Part shown: positions 23,967 to 32,469 of the stretch, one piece after another
How positions within the stretch are numbered: the first letter of the stretch is position 1
Layout: each line of letters begins with the position of its first letter
Notes under the pieces: model-generated
Databases searched by the model: none
Seen by the model: the letters and a program-made list of their open reading frames with translations, nothing else
What the model was told of the DNA's origin: nothing
Program-made: the position numbers and the translations under genes
Origin: Betaproteobacteria bacterium SCN2
GTDB taxonomy: Bacteria; Pseudomonadota; Gammaproteobacteria; Burkholderiales; Thiobacillaceae
Assembly (NCBI GenBank): GCA_008923285.1
Contig: WBSG01000007.1
Span: forward strand, 124,001 to 188,000
DNA: 64,000 bases
Direction of reading: 5' to 3'

Positions 23967-24911
23967 ATGGGGCTATTCACTAGAACAAAAAAATCCGACG
24001 GCTGGCTGGCAATCGCGCTGTCGGGCGATGCGGCGTGCGCGGTGCACGTGCGCCGCGTGTCGTCCGGCACCCCCGTGGTGACGCTGGCGACATGCCACGC
24101 GGCCGCCGCCGATTCCGTCGAAGCCGCGCTGGAAAAGCTCGCCCGCGAATGCCATGCGGACCGCCATCAGTGCACCACGCTGCTGTCCTCGCGCGAATAC
24201 CAGATCCTTTCGGTCGATTCGCCGAGCGTGCCACCCGCTGAACTGAAGACTGCGATCCGCTGGCGGCTCAAGGACCTGCTGGACTATCACGTCGACGACG
24301 CGACCATCGACGTGCTCGACATCCCCCAGGAAAAGAACGCACCGCCGCGCAGCCATCCCATGTATGCCATCGCGGCCCGCTCCGCCATCATCGAACAGCG
24401 CCAGGCCCTGTTCGGCCAGGCTAGGATTCCCCTCAGCGTGATCGACATCCCGGAAATGGCGCAACGCAACATCGCTGCGCTGCTGGAGCCGCCGGGACGC
24501 GGCATCGCCCTGCTGTCCTTCGATGCCGAAGGCGGCCTGCTCACCTTCAGCGCCGGCGGCGAACTCTACCTCGCACGCCACATCGACGTACCGCTCGCCG
24601 GCCAGTCCGGCGCCGAGCAAAGGGATGCGGCGTTCGACAGGATCACGCTCGAACTGCAGCGCTCGCTCGACCACTTCGATCGCCAGTACCACTACGTCAC
24701 GCTGGCCAAGCTCGTGCTGGCGCCGCTCGGCCCGGACGGCGCCGGGCTGCGCGAACACCTGTCGGAAAACCTCTACACCCCGGTGGAAGCCCTCGACCTC
24801 GACGGCGTGCTCGACCTCTCCGCCGCCCCGGCGCTGAGACAAGCGGAACAGCAGCAGCGCTATTTCCTCGCGCTCGGCGCCGCCCTGCGCATCGAGGAGA
24901 AGGTGCTATGA
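23967..24911 (+). CDS. mshI: MSHA biogenesis protein, MshI/PilM-like
   Basis: The 314-residue cytoplasmic protein has the actin-like fold of PilM-type proteins: an N-terminal strand pair (GWLAIALSGDAACAVHV), the segment LKTAIRWRLKDLLDYHVDDATIDVLD that resembles the MshI/PilM core, and a second lobe with LLSFDAEGGLLTFSAGGELYLARHI. PilM-type proteins cap the cytoplasmic side of the alignment complex by holding the N-terminus of a PilN-like partner, which is encoded directly downstream with a four-base overlap. It starts a new block of genes with its own A/T-rich promoter region. Confidence 0.85.
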   Translation: MGLFTRTKKSDGWLAIALSGDAACAVHVRRVSSGTPVVTLATCHAAAADSVEAALEKLARECHADRHQCTTLLSSREYQILSVDSPSVPPAELKTAIRWRLKDLLDYHVDDATIDVLDIPQEKNAPPRSHPMYAIAARSAIIEQRQALFGQARIPLSVIDIPEMAQRNIAALLEPPGRGIALLSFDAEGGLLTFSAGGELYLARHIDVPLAGQSGAEQRDAAFDRITLELQRSLDHFDRQYHYVTLAKLVLAPLGPDGAGLREHLSENLYTPVEALDLDGVLDLSAAPALRQAEQQQRYFLALGAALRIEEKVL

Positions 24912-25540
24912 GCCAGCAGATCAATCTCTACAACCCGCTCCTGCTCCAGCAGCAGAAGCTGTTCTCGTTCAACACCATGGCGCAGGCGCTCGGCCTCATC
25001 CTGCTCGGCTCGCTGCTGTTTTACGCCTATGCCTGGTATGCCACTTCCAGTCTCAGGCAGCAGGACGAGGAAGCCCGGCGCCTGCATGCATCGAGCCTCG
25101 CACGCCTCCAGCAACTGTCCGCTGCAGCGGGCGAGCGGCCGGCCAGCAAGATGCTGCAGGATGAAGTCGCGCGCATGGAGGCGCATCTGGGCGCGCGCCA
25201 GCGCGTGGTGGACCTGCTCGAAAGCGGCGAGCTCGGCAACAAGCAGGGGTTCTCGGAATATTTTCGCGCGCTTTCGCGGCAGACCACCGAGGGCGTGTGG
25301 CTGACTTCCTTCGAAGTGACGGGTGCAGGCGAAGTGGCGATCAGCGGCCGCTCGCTCAAGCCCGAGCTGGTGCCGGCCTTCATCAGCCGTCTCAAGCGCG
25401 AAACGGCCATGACCGGCAAGACCTTCGACACGCTCGAAATGCGCCTGCCCGAGCCGGCGCCCGCCGCCGACGGCAAGCCGGCACAGGCCGCCTACGTGGA
25501 GTTCAACCTGCACAATGCACAAGCAGGAGCCGCCCGATGA
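24908..25540 (+). CDS. PilN-like alignment-complex protein of the MSHA system
   Basis: The 210-residue protein begins with SQQINLYNPLLL, which resembles the INLLP-type tail that PilN inserts into PilM, followed by one membrane helix (TMAQALGLILLGSLLFYAYAWY), a coiled coil and a periplasmic domain of the PilN type (SRQTTEGVWLTSFEVTGAGEVAISGRS). It should span the inner membrane and connect MshI to the PilO-like partner. The ATGA overlaps on both sides indicate coupled translation. In Vibrio this position is often named mshI2 or treated as part of mshI. Confidence 0.83.
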   Translation: MSQQINLYNPLLLQQQKLFSFNTMAQALGLILLGSLLFYAYAWYATSSLRQQDEEARRLHASSLARLQQLSAAAGERPASKMLQDEVARMEAHLGARQRVVDLLESGELGNKQGFSEYFRALSRQTTEGVWLTSFEVTGAGEVAISGRSLKPELVPAFISRLKRETAMTGKTFDTLEMRLPEPAPAADGKPAQAAYVEFNLHNAQAGAAR

Positions 25541-26244
25541 ACAAGCTCAAACAGCACTGGCACAACCTGGCCGAGCGCGTCGATGCCATGAGCCTGCGCG
25601 AACGCGCGCTCATCTTCCTCGCCGCCGCGCTGGTGCTGATCACCCTAGTGAATTCCCTCTTCATCGATCCCCTGCTGACACGGCAGAGCGAGCTTTCCAG
25701 GCAGATCGTGCAGACCCAGGCCCAGACCAAGGCCCTGGAGTCGCAAATCCAGGTGCTGGCAACCGCCCAGAACGCCGACCCCGACGAGGCCCTGCGCGCG
25801 CGCCTGCAGCAGATGCAGGAGGCGCTCGCCAGCGCCGACAGCGCCCTGCTCGATTTCCAGAGCGGCCTGGTATCGCCGCAGCAGATGCCCGCCATGCTGG
25901 AGGACCTCCTGCTGCGCAACCGCGCGCTGCGCCTGCTCTCGCTCAAGACCCTGCCGACGCAGAATCTCGCCGCCGCGGTCGCGCAATCGACAGCGCAAGC
26001 CGCCGATGAACAGGCCGCAACGCCGGGGCCTGCGATGGCGCAGGCGGGCGTGTTCCGGCATGGCGTGGAAATCACCGTGCAGGGCAGTTATGCCGACCTG
26101 CAGCGCTACCTGACGGCGATGGAGTCTTCGCCCTATCGCATGTTCTGGGGCAAGGCCGCACTGAAGGCGGACAGCTATCCCAGGGCGACGCTCACCCTGA
26201 CCCTGTATACCCTGAGCCTGGACAAGGCATGGCTGAGCATATGA
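25537..26244 (+). CDS. mshJ: PilO-like alignment-complex protein, MshJ
   Basis: The 235-residue protein has one membrane helix near residues 24-43 (ALIFLAAALVLITLVNSLF), a long periplasmic coiled coil and a C-terminal ferredoxin-like domain (GVEITVQGSYADLQRYLTAME) as in PilO and MshJ. With the PilN-like partner it forms the periplasmic ring that links inner-membrane and secretin parts of the machine. Its end overlaps mshK by 16 bases. Confidence 0.83.
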   Translation: MNKLKQHWHNLAERVDAMSLRERALIFLAAALVLITLVNSLFIDPLLTRQSELSRQIVQTQAQTKALESQIQVLATAQNADPDEALRARLQQMQEALASADSALLDFQSGLVSPQQMPAMLEDLLLRNRALRLLSLKTLPTQNLAAAVAQSTAQAADEQAATPGPAMAQAGVFRHGVEITVQGSYADLQRYLTAMESSPYRMFWGKAALKADSYPRATLTLTLYTLSLDKAWLSI

Positions 26245-26678
26245 AAGATCACCGCACGAACCGCCGGTATGAGCAAGGCTGTGCGCAGCGCGCTGTGCGC
26301 AGCCTTGCCGGATCGCCCTTCGCCTGGCTGCGGGCCTGCGCCGTCTGCGGTTTTTGCTTGCTGGCGGCTGCGCCGGCCGCGGCCGCCGACGCCCTGCGCG
26401 ACCCCACGCGGCCGCCGCCGGGGGTGTACGCGGCCGAAGACGGTGCGGAAATCGAGACCGGGCCCGTCCTGCAATCCGTGCGCGTTGCCCAGGGCCGGTA
26501 TACTGCCGTCATCAGCGGCGAAACCGTCAGGGTAGGCAGCAGGTATGGCGACGCCCGGGTCGTCAGAATCCGGGAAACCGAAGTGGTGCTGAAAACCGGG
26601 AACAGCTTGCAGACATTGAAGCTTTTCCCCGATGTGGAGAAACGCCCCGCCGCAGACAACAAGCGCAGCAAGCGCTGA
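26229..26678 (+). CDS. mshK: MSHA biogenesis protein MshK (PilP-like)
   Basis: The 149-residue protein has an N-terminal hydrophobic segment near residues 33-53 (CAVCGFCLLAAAPAAAA) and then a small periplasmic domain, RDPTRPPPGV...VLQSVRVAQGRYTAVISGE, with the pattern of MshK and PilP proteins that stabilise or gate the secretin. The long N-terminal extension before the signal segment may be an artefact: an ATG at 26241 (MKDHRTNRR) is an equally good start. It overlaps mshJ and precedes the secretin gene by 27 bases. Confidence 0.78.
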   Translation: MAEHMKDHRTNRRYEQGCAQRAVRSLAGSPFAWLRACAVCGFCLLAAAPAAAADALRDPTRPPPGVYAAEDGAEIETGPVLQSVRVAQGRYTAVISGETVRVGSRYGDARVVRIRETEVVLKTGNSLQTLKLFPDVEKRPAADNKRSKR

Positions 26679-26705
26679 CCGCGGCAGCGAAAAGGAAAAC
26701 GAGCC

Positions 26706-28478
26706 ATGCGAGAACAAAGACTCTTCTGCCAGCCGCGCCTTGCCGTAGCGGCCCTGATCGGGCTGGCCACGCTGACCCTGGCCGGTTGCGCGGAACTGGA
26801 CAAGAGAAAGGACACCGCTGCGCGGGACCAGATCAACAGCGAACTCGCCAAGGCGGCAGAAAGCCAGGTCAGGCCGGTACAGCCGGCCGCGGTCGAAGCC
26901 GCCCTGCTGCCACCGCTCAAGGTCGACATGCCCAAGGCCCGGAAAGTGCTGGAGGAGCGCTTCGACCTGTCGATCAACAATGCTCCCGCCAGCCAGGTGT
27001 TCATGAGCGTGGTCTCCGGTACCCGCTACAGCATGCTGGTGCACCCCGACGTGCGCGGCAACCTCTCGGTCAACCTCAAGGACGTCACCGTGTTCGAGGC
27101 GCTCGACGCGATCCGCGAACTCTATGGCTACAGCTACAAGGTCGACGGCACCCGCATCTTCATCCATCCGCTGACCATGCAGTCCATGGTGTTCCAGGTG
27201 AACTACCTCAGCGCCAGCCGCAAGGGCACCTCCGACGTGCGCGTGGTGTCCGGCTCTGTGAGCGACAGCCCGATCGGCACGCAGCCGGGCTCCGGCATGT
27301 CGCCCACCACCACCCAGGGCGGCGGCCAGTCGCAGGCCATCCAGAGCACGCGCATCTCGACTTCGTCCGAGGTCAACTTCTGGAACGAACTCGCCACCGC
27401 GGTGCGCACCATCGTCGGCGCCGAGGAAGGCCGCAGCGTGGTGATCAGCCCGCAGTCCGGCGTCATCGTGGTGCGCGCCCTGCCCAACGAATTGCGCGCG
27501 GTGGAAAACTACCTCAAGGCCACCCAGTTGTCCGTCGACCGCCAGGTCATCCTCGAAGCCAAGATCATCGAGGTCGAGCTCAACAACAATTTCCAGGCCG
27601 GCATCAACTGGTCGGCCTTCTCCAGCGGCAAGAACCATGGCCTGTCGGTCGGTTCCGCCGCGCCGGGAACCATCCTGCAGACGAGCGGCCCGCTGGCGAC
27701 CGGGGTGACCGCGATCGACTACGCCGCCAAGACCTTCACCGGCTCCTCGCTTTCCTCATCCCCGGGCAGCGACCTGATCACGGATCCCTCGGTCATCGGC
27801 GGACTGTTCGGCCTCGCCTTCCAGACCAGCAACTTCGCGGCGCTGATGCAATTCCTCGAAACCCAGGGCGACGTGCAGGTGCTGTCCAGCCCGCGCATCG
27901 CCACGCTCAACAACCAGAAGGCTGTGCTCAAGGTCGGCACCGACGACTTCTTCGTCACCAACATCAGCAGCACCACCACCACGGGCACCGCCACCACCAC
28001 CACGCCGAACGTGACCCTGCAGCCGTTCTTCTCCGGCATCGTGCTCGACGTCACGCCGCAGATCGACGAGAACGACAACATCACCCTGCACATCCACCCC
28101 GCCATCAGCGACGTCAAGACCAGGACCAGCGAAATCAACCTGGGCGAAGTGGGCACCCTGCGCCTGCCGCTCGCCTCCAGCACGGTCAGCGAAACCGACA
28201 GCATCGTGCGCGCGCGCGACGGCCAGGTCGTGGCCATCGGCGGCCTGATGAAGTCAGCGTCGGTCAACGACAAGTCGCAGATGCCGGTGCTCGGCGAGAT
28301 CCCCCTGCTCGGCAACCTGTTCAAGCAGACCGCCCGCGGCACCGTGAAAAAGGAGCTGGTCATCCTGCTCAAGCCGACCATCGTCAGGAACGGCGACTGG
28401 AGCCAGGACATCCTGCAGAGCCAGCAGCGCATCCAGGCCATGCAGCGCAGCGAAGGCGGCAGCGCATCGGCCCGCTAG
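26706..28478 (+). CDS. mshL: MSHA secretin (outer-membrane pore)
   Basis: The 590-residue protein is an exported lipoprotein (LTLAGCAELDK lipobox) with an N-terminal STN/N0-like domain (KARKVLEERFDLSINN to FIHPLTMQ), an N1-like domain and the secretin beta-barrel domain near residues 340-560. Secretin hallmarks include VDRQVILEAKIIEVELNNN, VQVLSSPRIATLNNQKAVLKVG and VPVLGEIPLLGNLFK in the C-terminal gate. It forms the outer-membrane channel through which the pilus passes. A Ser/Thr/Gly-rich loop (around residues 195-225) is unusually long and may be flexible. GAAAAGGAAAACGAGCC precedes the ATG. Confidence 0.94.
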   Translation: MREQRLFCQPRLAVAALIGLATLTLAGCAELDKRKDTAARDQINSELAKAAESQVRPVQPAAVEAALLPPLKVDMPKARKVLEERFDLSINNAPASQVFMSVVSGTRYSMLVHPDVRGNLSVNLKDVTVFEALDAIRELYGYSYKVDGTRIFIHPLTMQSMVFQVNYLSASRKGTSDVRVVSGSVSDSPIGTQPGSGMSPTTTQGGGQSQAIQSTRISTSSEVNFWNELATAVRTIVGAEEGRSVVISPQSGVIVVRALPNELRAVENYLKATQLSVDRQVILEAKIIEVELNNNFQAGINWSAFSSGKNHGLSVGSAAPGTILQTSGPLATGVTAIDYAAKTFTGSSLSSSPGSDLITDPSVIGGLFGLAFQTSNFAALMQFLETQGDVQVLSSPRIATLNNQKAVLKVGTDDFFVTNISSTTTTGTATTTTPNVTLQPFFSGIVLDVTPQIDENDNITLHIHPAISDVKTRTSEINLGEVGTLRLPLASSTVSETDSIVRARDGQVVAIGGLMKSASVNDKSQMPVLGEIPLLGNLFKQTARGTVKKELVILLKPTIVRNGDWSQDILQSQQRIQAMQRSEGGSASAR

Positions 28479-28500
28479 CGTCGGCAGAGAAGGCGCGGCC

Positions 28501-29415
28501 ATGTACCTAGCCCATTTCGGCCTGCGCGAACCGCCGTTCTCCATCACGCCAGACACCAGCTTCTTCTTTTCCTGCGCCAGTCACCAGGAAGCGCTCAATA
28601 CCCTGCTGGTCGCGGCCAGGAACGGCGAAGGCTTCATCAAGATCACCGGCGAGGTGGGCACCGGCAAGACCCTGCTGTGTCGCCAGTTCCTCGCCAGCAT
28701 CAACCGCGGCGCCGGCGACGGCCAGGGCCGTTTCGTCACCGCCTACATCCCCAATCCCTACCTCGAGCCGCGCACCCTGCTGCTGGCGCTGGCCGAGGAA
28801 ATCGGCGTCGAGCTGGAGCGTGACGCCGACCAGTACCACCTGCTCAAGTCGCTGACCGTCGCGCTGCTCGATTTCGCCCGCGCCGGCAAGCGCGTGGTGC
28901 TGTGCCTGGACGAGGCCCAGGCCATGCCGCTGGAAAGCCTGGAAGCGATCCGCCTGCTCTCCAACCTGGAAACCGAAAAACGCAAGCTGCTGCAGATCAT
29001 CCTGTTCGGCCAGCCCGAGCTCAACCAGAAGCTGCAACAGGATTCGATCCGCCAGCTGAATCAGCGCATCATGTTCCACTACCACCTGGGCGCACTCGAC
29101 CGCGACGACCTCGAGTACTACCTCGCGCATCGCCTCAACGTGGCGCGCTACAGCGGCGAGCGGCTGTTCAGCCATGCCGCGGTCCGGCAACTGCACGCAG
29201 CCAGCGCCGGCATCCCCCGCCTGGTGAACATCCTCGCGCACAAGGCCATGATGCTGGCCTACGGCGAGGGCGTGCAGCGCATCGAGGCGCGTCATGTGCG
29301 CGCGGCGGCGCAGGATACGGAGGCCGCCAGCAAGGCCCGGTGGCGCTGGTGGGGCATGGCGGCTTCCCTGTTGATCGTTGCCGGCGCCGGACTGGGGTGG
29401 ATGGGTTTGCGATGA
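28501..29415 (+). CDS. mshM: MSHA biogenesis ATPase MshM (ExeA/GspA-like)
   Basis: The 304-residue protein starts with MYLAHFGLREPPFSITPD, a signature of the ExeA/GspA AAA+ family, and has the Walker A ITGEVGTGKTLL near residue 42, Walker B CLDEAQAM near residue 138 and sensor-type residues further on (QLNQRIMFHYHLGAL). A C-terminal membrane helix (WWGMAASLLIVAGAGLGWMGL) anchors it. GspA-type ATPases assist secretin assembly through the cell wall. Unlike ExeA, there is no peptidoglycan-binding domain here, as is normal for MshM. The stop codon overlaps the mshN start by four bases. Confidence 0.92.
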   Translation: MYLAHFGLREPPFSITPDTSFFFSCASHQEALNTLLVAARNGEGFIKITGEVGTGKTLLCRQFLASINRGAGDGQGRFVTAYIPNPYLEPRTLLLALAEEIGVELERDADQYHLLKSLTVALLDFARAGKRVVLCLDEAQAMPLESLEAIRLLSNLETEKRKLLQIILFGQPELNQKLQQDSIRQLNQRIMFHYHLGALDRDDLEYYLAHRLNVARYSGERLFSHAAVRQLHAASAGIPRLVNILAHKAMMLAYGEGVQRIEARHVRAAAQDTEAASKARWRWWGMAASLLIVAGAGLGWMGLR

Positions 29416-30485
29416 GCCTGATCAATCAAATGCTGCAGGACCTGGAAAAGCGCCAGCCGGGAGGCGACTCCCGGCCTCTGGCCGCGGTGCGCGCAGTGCC
29501 CAGGCCGCGCAGGCTGAAACTCTTCTGGCCGCTGATGCTGGTGCTGGCCGTGGCGGCAGCCGTCCTGTCCTGGCAACTCTGGCAGGCCTCCTCGCCGCGA
29601 CCGGCCGCGCCATTGCCGGCCATCACCGCCGCCCCGGCCGCGACGTCGGCAGTGGCGCCGCCAGACGCCCACGAATCCGCGGCCGACGTCGTGCCCGCCC
29701 CGCTCCAGACCGCGGCACCACCTCCCGCGCCGCCGACTGCCAGCGCGCCCATCGAGCCGGCCTTGAAGGAGTCCGTCGAACTGAGCCGGCTGCCGAAGGA
29801 TGCACCGGCGGCAAAGCCGGTCGCCGCCAAACCCGTGGCCGCCGCGCCGGCCGTCCCGGCGCCGGCCGCAGCCACCGCGCCATCCACGGTCGCCAAGCAG
29901 TTCCGGGAACTCACCCCCCAGCAGCGCGCCGAGTCCGAGTACCGCAAGGCGCTGGCCCTGGTGCAGCAAGGCCGGGTCAGCGAAGCAGTCGACAGCCTCA
30001 ACCAGACCTTGCAGATGGATGCCCAGCACGGCGCCGCACGCCAGGCCCTGATCGGCCTGCTGGTGGAATCGCGGCGCTTCGTCGAGGCCGAGCGCCGGCT
30101 GCAGGAAGGCCTGAACCAGGATCGCGCCCAGCCCGAACTGGCCATGACCCTGGCGCGCCTGCAGGTCGAGCGCGGCGATGCCGGCGCCGCCATTGCGACG
30201 CTGGAGCGTTCACAGTCCGCTGCGGCCGACCGCGCCGACTACCACGGCTTCATGGCCGCCCTGCTGCAGCGTGACGGACGCCACGCCGAGGCGATCGAGC
30301 ATTACCGTCTTGCCCTGCGCCGCACCCCTTCCGCGATCTGGCAGATGGGCCTGGGCATCTCGCTGCAGGCGGAAAACCGCGCGCAGGAGGCGCGCGAAGC
30401 CTTCAGCCGCGCCAGGGCGACCAACACCCTCAGCCCTGAACTGCAGGCCTTCGTCGAGCAGCGCCTCAGGCAGTTGGGACAGTAA
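29412..30485 (+). CDS. mshN: MshN-like protein: membrane helix, Pro/Ala linker and TPR repeats
   Basis: The 357-residue protein begins with SLINQMLQDLEKRQ, as in MshN and GspB-type proteins. It then has one membrane helix near residues 37-55 (FWPLMLVLAVAAAVLSW), a Pro/Ala-rich periplasmic linker of about 110 residues and at least four tetratricopeptide repeats from about residue 180 to the end (for example AESEYRKALALVQQGRVSEAVDSLNQTLQ). It probably acts with MshM at the secretin. It is the last gene of the locus; the MITE-like element begins at its stop codon. Confidence 0.88.
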   Translation: MSLINQMLQDLEKRQPGGDSRPLAAVRAVPRPRRLKLFWPLMLVLAVAAAVLSWQLWQASSPRPAAPLPAITAAPAATSAVAPPDAHESAADVVPAPLQTAAPPPAPPTASAPIEPALKESVELSRLPKDAPAAKPVAAKPVAAAPAVPAPAAATAPSTVAKQFRELTPQQRAESEYRKALALVQQGRVSEAVDSLNQTLQMDAQHGAARQALIGLLVESRRFVEAERRLQEGLNQDRAQPELAMTLARLQVERGDAGAAIATLERSQSAAADRADYHGFMAALLQRDGRHAEAIEHYRLALRRTPSAIWQMGLGISLQAENRAQEAREAFSRARATNTLSPELQAFVEQRLRQLGQ

Positions 30486-30657
30486 AAACCCTTTAATCAC
30501 GGGGGCACTGGGAGAAGACGAAAGCAGAATAAACCGCGGAGGACGCGGAGTGCGCTGGTGGAAATCATTCGACCTTACTCCGCGAACGCTGGGTTAAACG
30601 GTTTCTTTCGATTGGCCTTCCCGTGCTGCCCATGCCCCCGCGGCTATCAAGGGTTTT
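30485..30657. repeat. MITE-like element with terminal inverted repeats
   Basis: AAAACCCTT plus CGGGGGCACTGGG at 30485-30512 and the imperfect inverse CCCATGCCCCCG plus AAGGGTTTT at 30630-30657 form terminal inverted repeats of about 28 bases around a 173-base noncoding element. Inside, CCGCGGAGGACGCGGAGT (from 30533) is matched by ACTCCGCG near 30577. No open frame with support is present. The motif recurs in shorter form at 13490 and 17165. Confidence 0.6.
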
Positions 30658-30770
30658 CGCATTTTTCGCAAATCCCGCCTAAAGGAGTAAAATGTTCGGC
30701 CCAGCAAGTTCGGCGAGTCTCCGGCCGTTCTGCTTGCAGACTCCCCGGAAACCCCAAAGGCAGGTTCAAC

Positions 30771-31703
30771 ATGAGCAGTGACAAGATCGACATCTCCGAA
30801 TCCCCCTTCACGCCAAGCCCGGTGCTGCCGACCAGCTTCGAAGGCGACAAGGTCATCCAGTTCCAGTGTCGCAAGGGCATCGAGTGCTGGAACGCCTGCT
30901 GTTCCAACATCGACATCATGCTCACGCCCTACGACATCATCCGCCTGAAAAAGCGGCTGGGCATGACGTCCACCGAATTCCTGCAGACGTACACCTACCC
31001 GTTCGAGTTCGGCCGCAACGACATCGCCGGCGTCAAGTACAAGCCGGTCGAAGGCGGCACCGCCTGCCAGTTCATGCGCCCCGAGGGCTGCAGCGTGTAC
31101 GAAGACCGGCCGACCGCGTGCAGGTATTACCCCGTTGCGCTGCTGTCATTGCGCCGCGCCGACGAGTTCACCGACCGCCAGCAATATGCCCTGGTACAGG
31201 AATCGCACTGCAAGGGCCATTTCGAACCGCGCAGCCTCACCGTCGACGAATACCGCAAGGAACAGGGGCTGGACGAATACGACGAGCATGGCCGCGCCTG
31301 GCGCCAGCTCATCCTCAAGAAGAAATCCGCCGGCCCCACCGTGGGCAACGCTTCGCAGCGCAGCCTGCAGCTCTTCTTCATGGCCTGCTACGACGTCGAC
31401 CAGTTCCGCGAGTTCGTCATGTCGCCGGCATTCCAGGACGTCTACGACATCCCTGCCGAAGAACAGGCCAAATGGTCGGACGACCTCGACATGATGAACT
31501 TCGGCTTCCGCCTGATCCGCCAGGTGCTGTTCAACGAAATGACCATCGCCATGCGTCCCGACGCCATGGAGCGCCGCCTTGCCCGCAAGAAGGAGCGCGA
31601 GGCCGAACTCGACCGGATCGTCGAGAAGCTGCCCACGGAAGAATTTGTCAAACCCATCCCCGAAGAAGAAAAGTACGACAAGTACAAGTTCTCCGACTCC
31701 TGA
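30771..31703 (+). CDS. YkgJ-family cysteine-cluster protein
   Basis: The 310-residue cytoplasmic protein has two cysteine clusters, CRKGIECWNACCSN at about residues 33-46 and CQFMRPEGCSVYEDRPTACRYYP at about residues 103-125. This is the CxxxCxxCC plus C-x5-C-x9-C layout of the YkgJ/FliB-like family, which is thought to bind zinc or an iron-sulfur cluster. The C-terminal half is charged and helical, with VDQFREFVMSPAFQDVYDIP and a Lys/Glu-rich tail. The molecular role of the family is unknown in most cases. The ATG at 30771 follows AAGGCAGGTTCAAC. A GC-rich palindrome lies eight bases after the stop. It has no obvious functional partner nearby. Confidence 0.82.
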   Translation: MSSDKIDISESPFTPSPVLPTSFEGDKVIQFQCRKGIECWNACCSNIDIMLTPYDIIRLKKRLGMTSTEFLQTYTYPFEFGRNDIAGVKYKPVEGGTACQFMRPEGCSVYEDRPTACRYYPVALLSLRRADEFTDRQQYALVQESHCKGHFEPRSLTVDEYRKEQGLDEYDEHGRAWRQLILKKKSAGPTVGNASQRSLQLFFMACYDVDQFREFVMSPAFQDVYDIPAEEQAKWSDDLDMMNFGFRLIRQVLFNEMTIAMRPDAMERRLARKKEREAELDRIVEKLPTEEFVKPIPEEEKYDKYKFSDS

Positions 31704-31710
31704 TCCAGCA

Positions 31711-31732
31711 CCGCCCCAAGATCTTGGGGCGG
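31711..31732. other. Perfect 22-base palindrome after the Cys-cluster gene
   Basis: CCGCCCCAAGATCTTGGGGCGG is a perfect palindrome eight bases after the stop codon. It lacks a T run, so it is either a stabilising 3' hairpin or a protein-binding site. Confidence 0.5.
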
Positions 31733-31858
31733 CGCGACAGGTTCCCGATCGCCGCTGCGGCGCAAGCGCAGGACGCGCGGCCGCAGCCCCGACAAACGGC
31801 TTCAAGTTCGCGGCAGTTTCGTCCGATGCAGTAGGCCCAAGGTTCAGAAAGGGATGTC

Positions 31859-32290
31859 ATGCCCCTGCTTGCCATTTACCTGCTGCTCTTTCCGCTGGCT
31901 GCCCAGGCAGACTTGTACAAGTGCACGGACCACGCCGGCAAAATCACTTATACCAATTCGCCCTGCGCTAAAACCGGGCTCAAGCAGGCCAAGGTCATTC
32001 CGCCTCCGCCGCCGCCGGCCATCGACAAGCCCGTGAAAGCCGTGGAGTCCCCCAGACCGTCAGCGGCACAGAACGCCGAGACCACCAGGAAGAACGAAAA
32101 CGCGGCTGCCGTGAAGATGCTGCCCGCCTCGTCTGGCAGTCAGGCCAGGTGCGCCGGGCTCAACAGCGACATGGGCCGGATCATGGACAAGATGGATGCC
32201 GCCAACCGCAGCGGCCACCCGCTCGACGAAGGCTGGGGCGTAGCCTTGAAAAAACTCCAGGGCGAAAAAAACCGGCTCGGCTGTTTCTGA
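31859..32290 (+). CDS. Exported DUF4124-like protein
   Basis: The 143-residue protein has a signal peptide (PLLAIYLLLFPLAAQA) followed by DLYKCTDHAGKITYTNSPC, the N-terminal pattern of DUF4124 proteins, in which two cysteines frame a short beta-hairpin. A proline-rich linker (IPPPPPPAIDKP) joins it to a C-terminal part with two more cysteines (ARCAGL and the last-but-one residue). The function of DUF4124 is unknown; the proteins are periplasmic. GGGATGTC precedes the ATG only weakly as a ribosome-binding site. It is followed by a solo inverted-repeat scar. Confidence 0.72.
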   Translation: MPLLAIYLLLFPLAAQADLYKCTDHAGKITYTNSPCAKTGLKQAKVIPPPPPPAIDKPVKAVESPRPSAAQNAETTRKNENAAAVKMLPASSGSQARCAGLNSDMGRIMDKMDAANRSGHPLDEGWGVALKKLQGEKNRLGCF

Positions 32291-32370
32291 GCAAGAGGCA
32301 AGGGACAAGATGCAAGCGCGGCGCGGCGCACCCTCAAGAAAAAACTTGTGTCTTGTAACTTGAATCCTGA
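32291..32370. repeat. Inverted repeat without an internal gene (possible cassette scar)
   Basis: GCAAGAGGCAAGGGACAAG begins at 32291 and the T-rich counterpart CTTGTGTCTTGTAACTTGAA begins at 32345. The arms are imperfect complements made of AAGG/ACAAG-type units, separated by about 27 bases of GC-rich DNA. The style resembles the arrays around the four-helix-bundle gene at 15421-15910. Confidence 0.45.
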
Positions 32371-32431
32371 ATCACTCCCACACAACAACCTTGCCCGGCG
32401 CATGGAATAAGAAAACGGGGACAAAGGTACA

Positions 32432-32452
32432 ATTGGCAGGCACTTTGCCAAT
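32432..32452. promoter_or_regulatory. Inverted repeat in the cbbQ leader
   Basis: ATTGGCA-GGCACTT-TGCCAAT is a perfect 7-base inverted repeat ending 17 bases before the cbbQ start. It overlaps a TACAAT -10 candidate at 32428-32433 and could be a repressor site. Confidence 0.45.
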
Positions 32453-32469
32453 AACCTACACCCCGCTTC

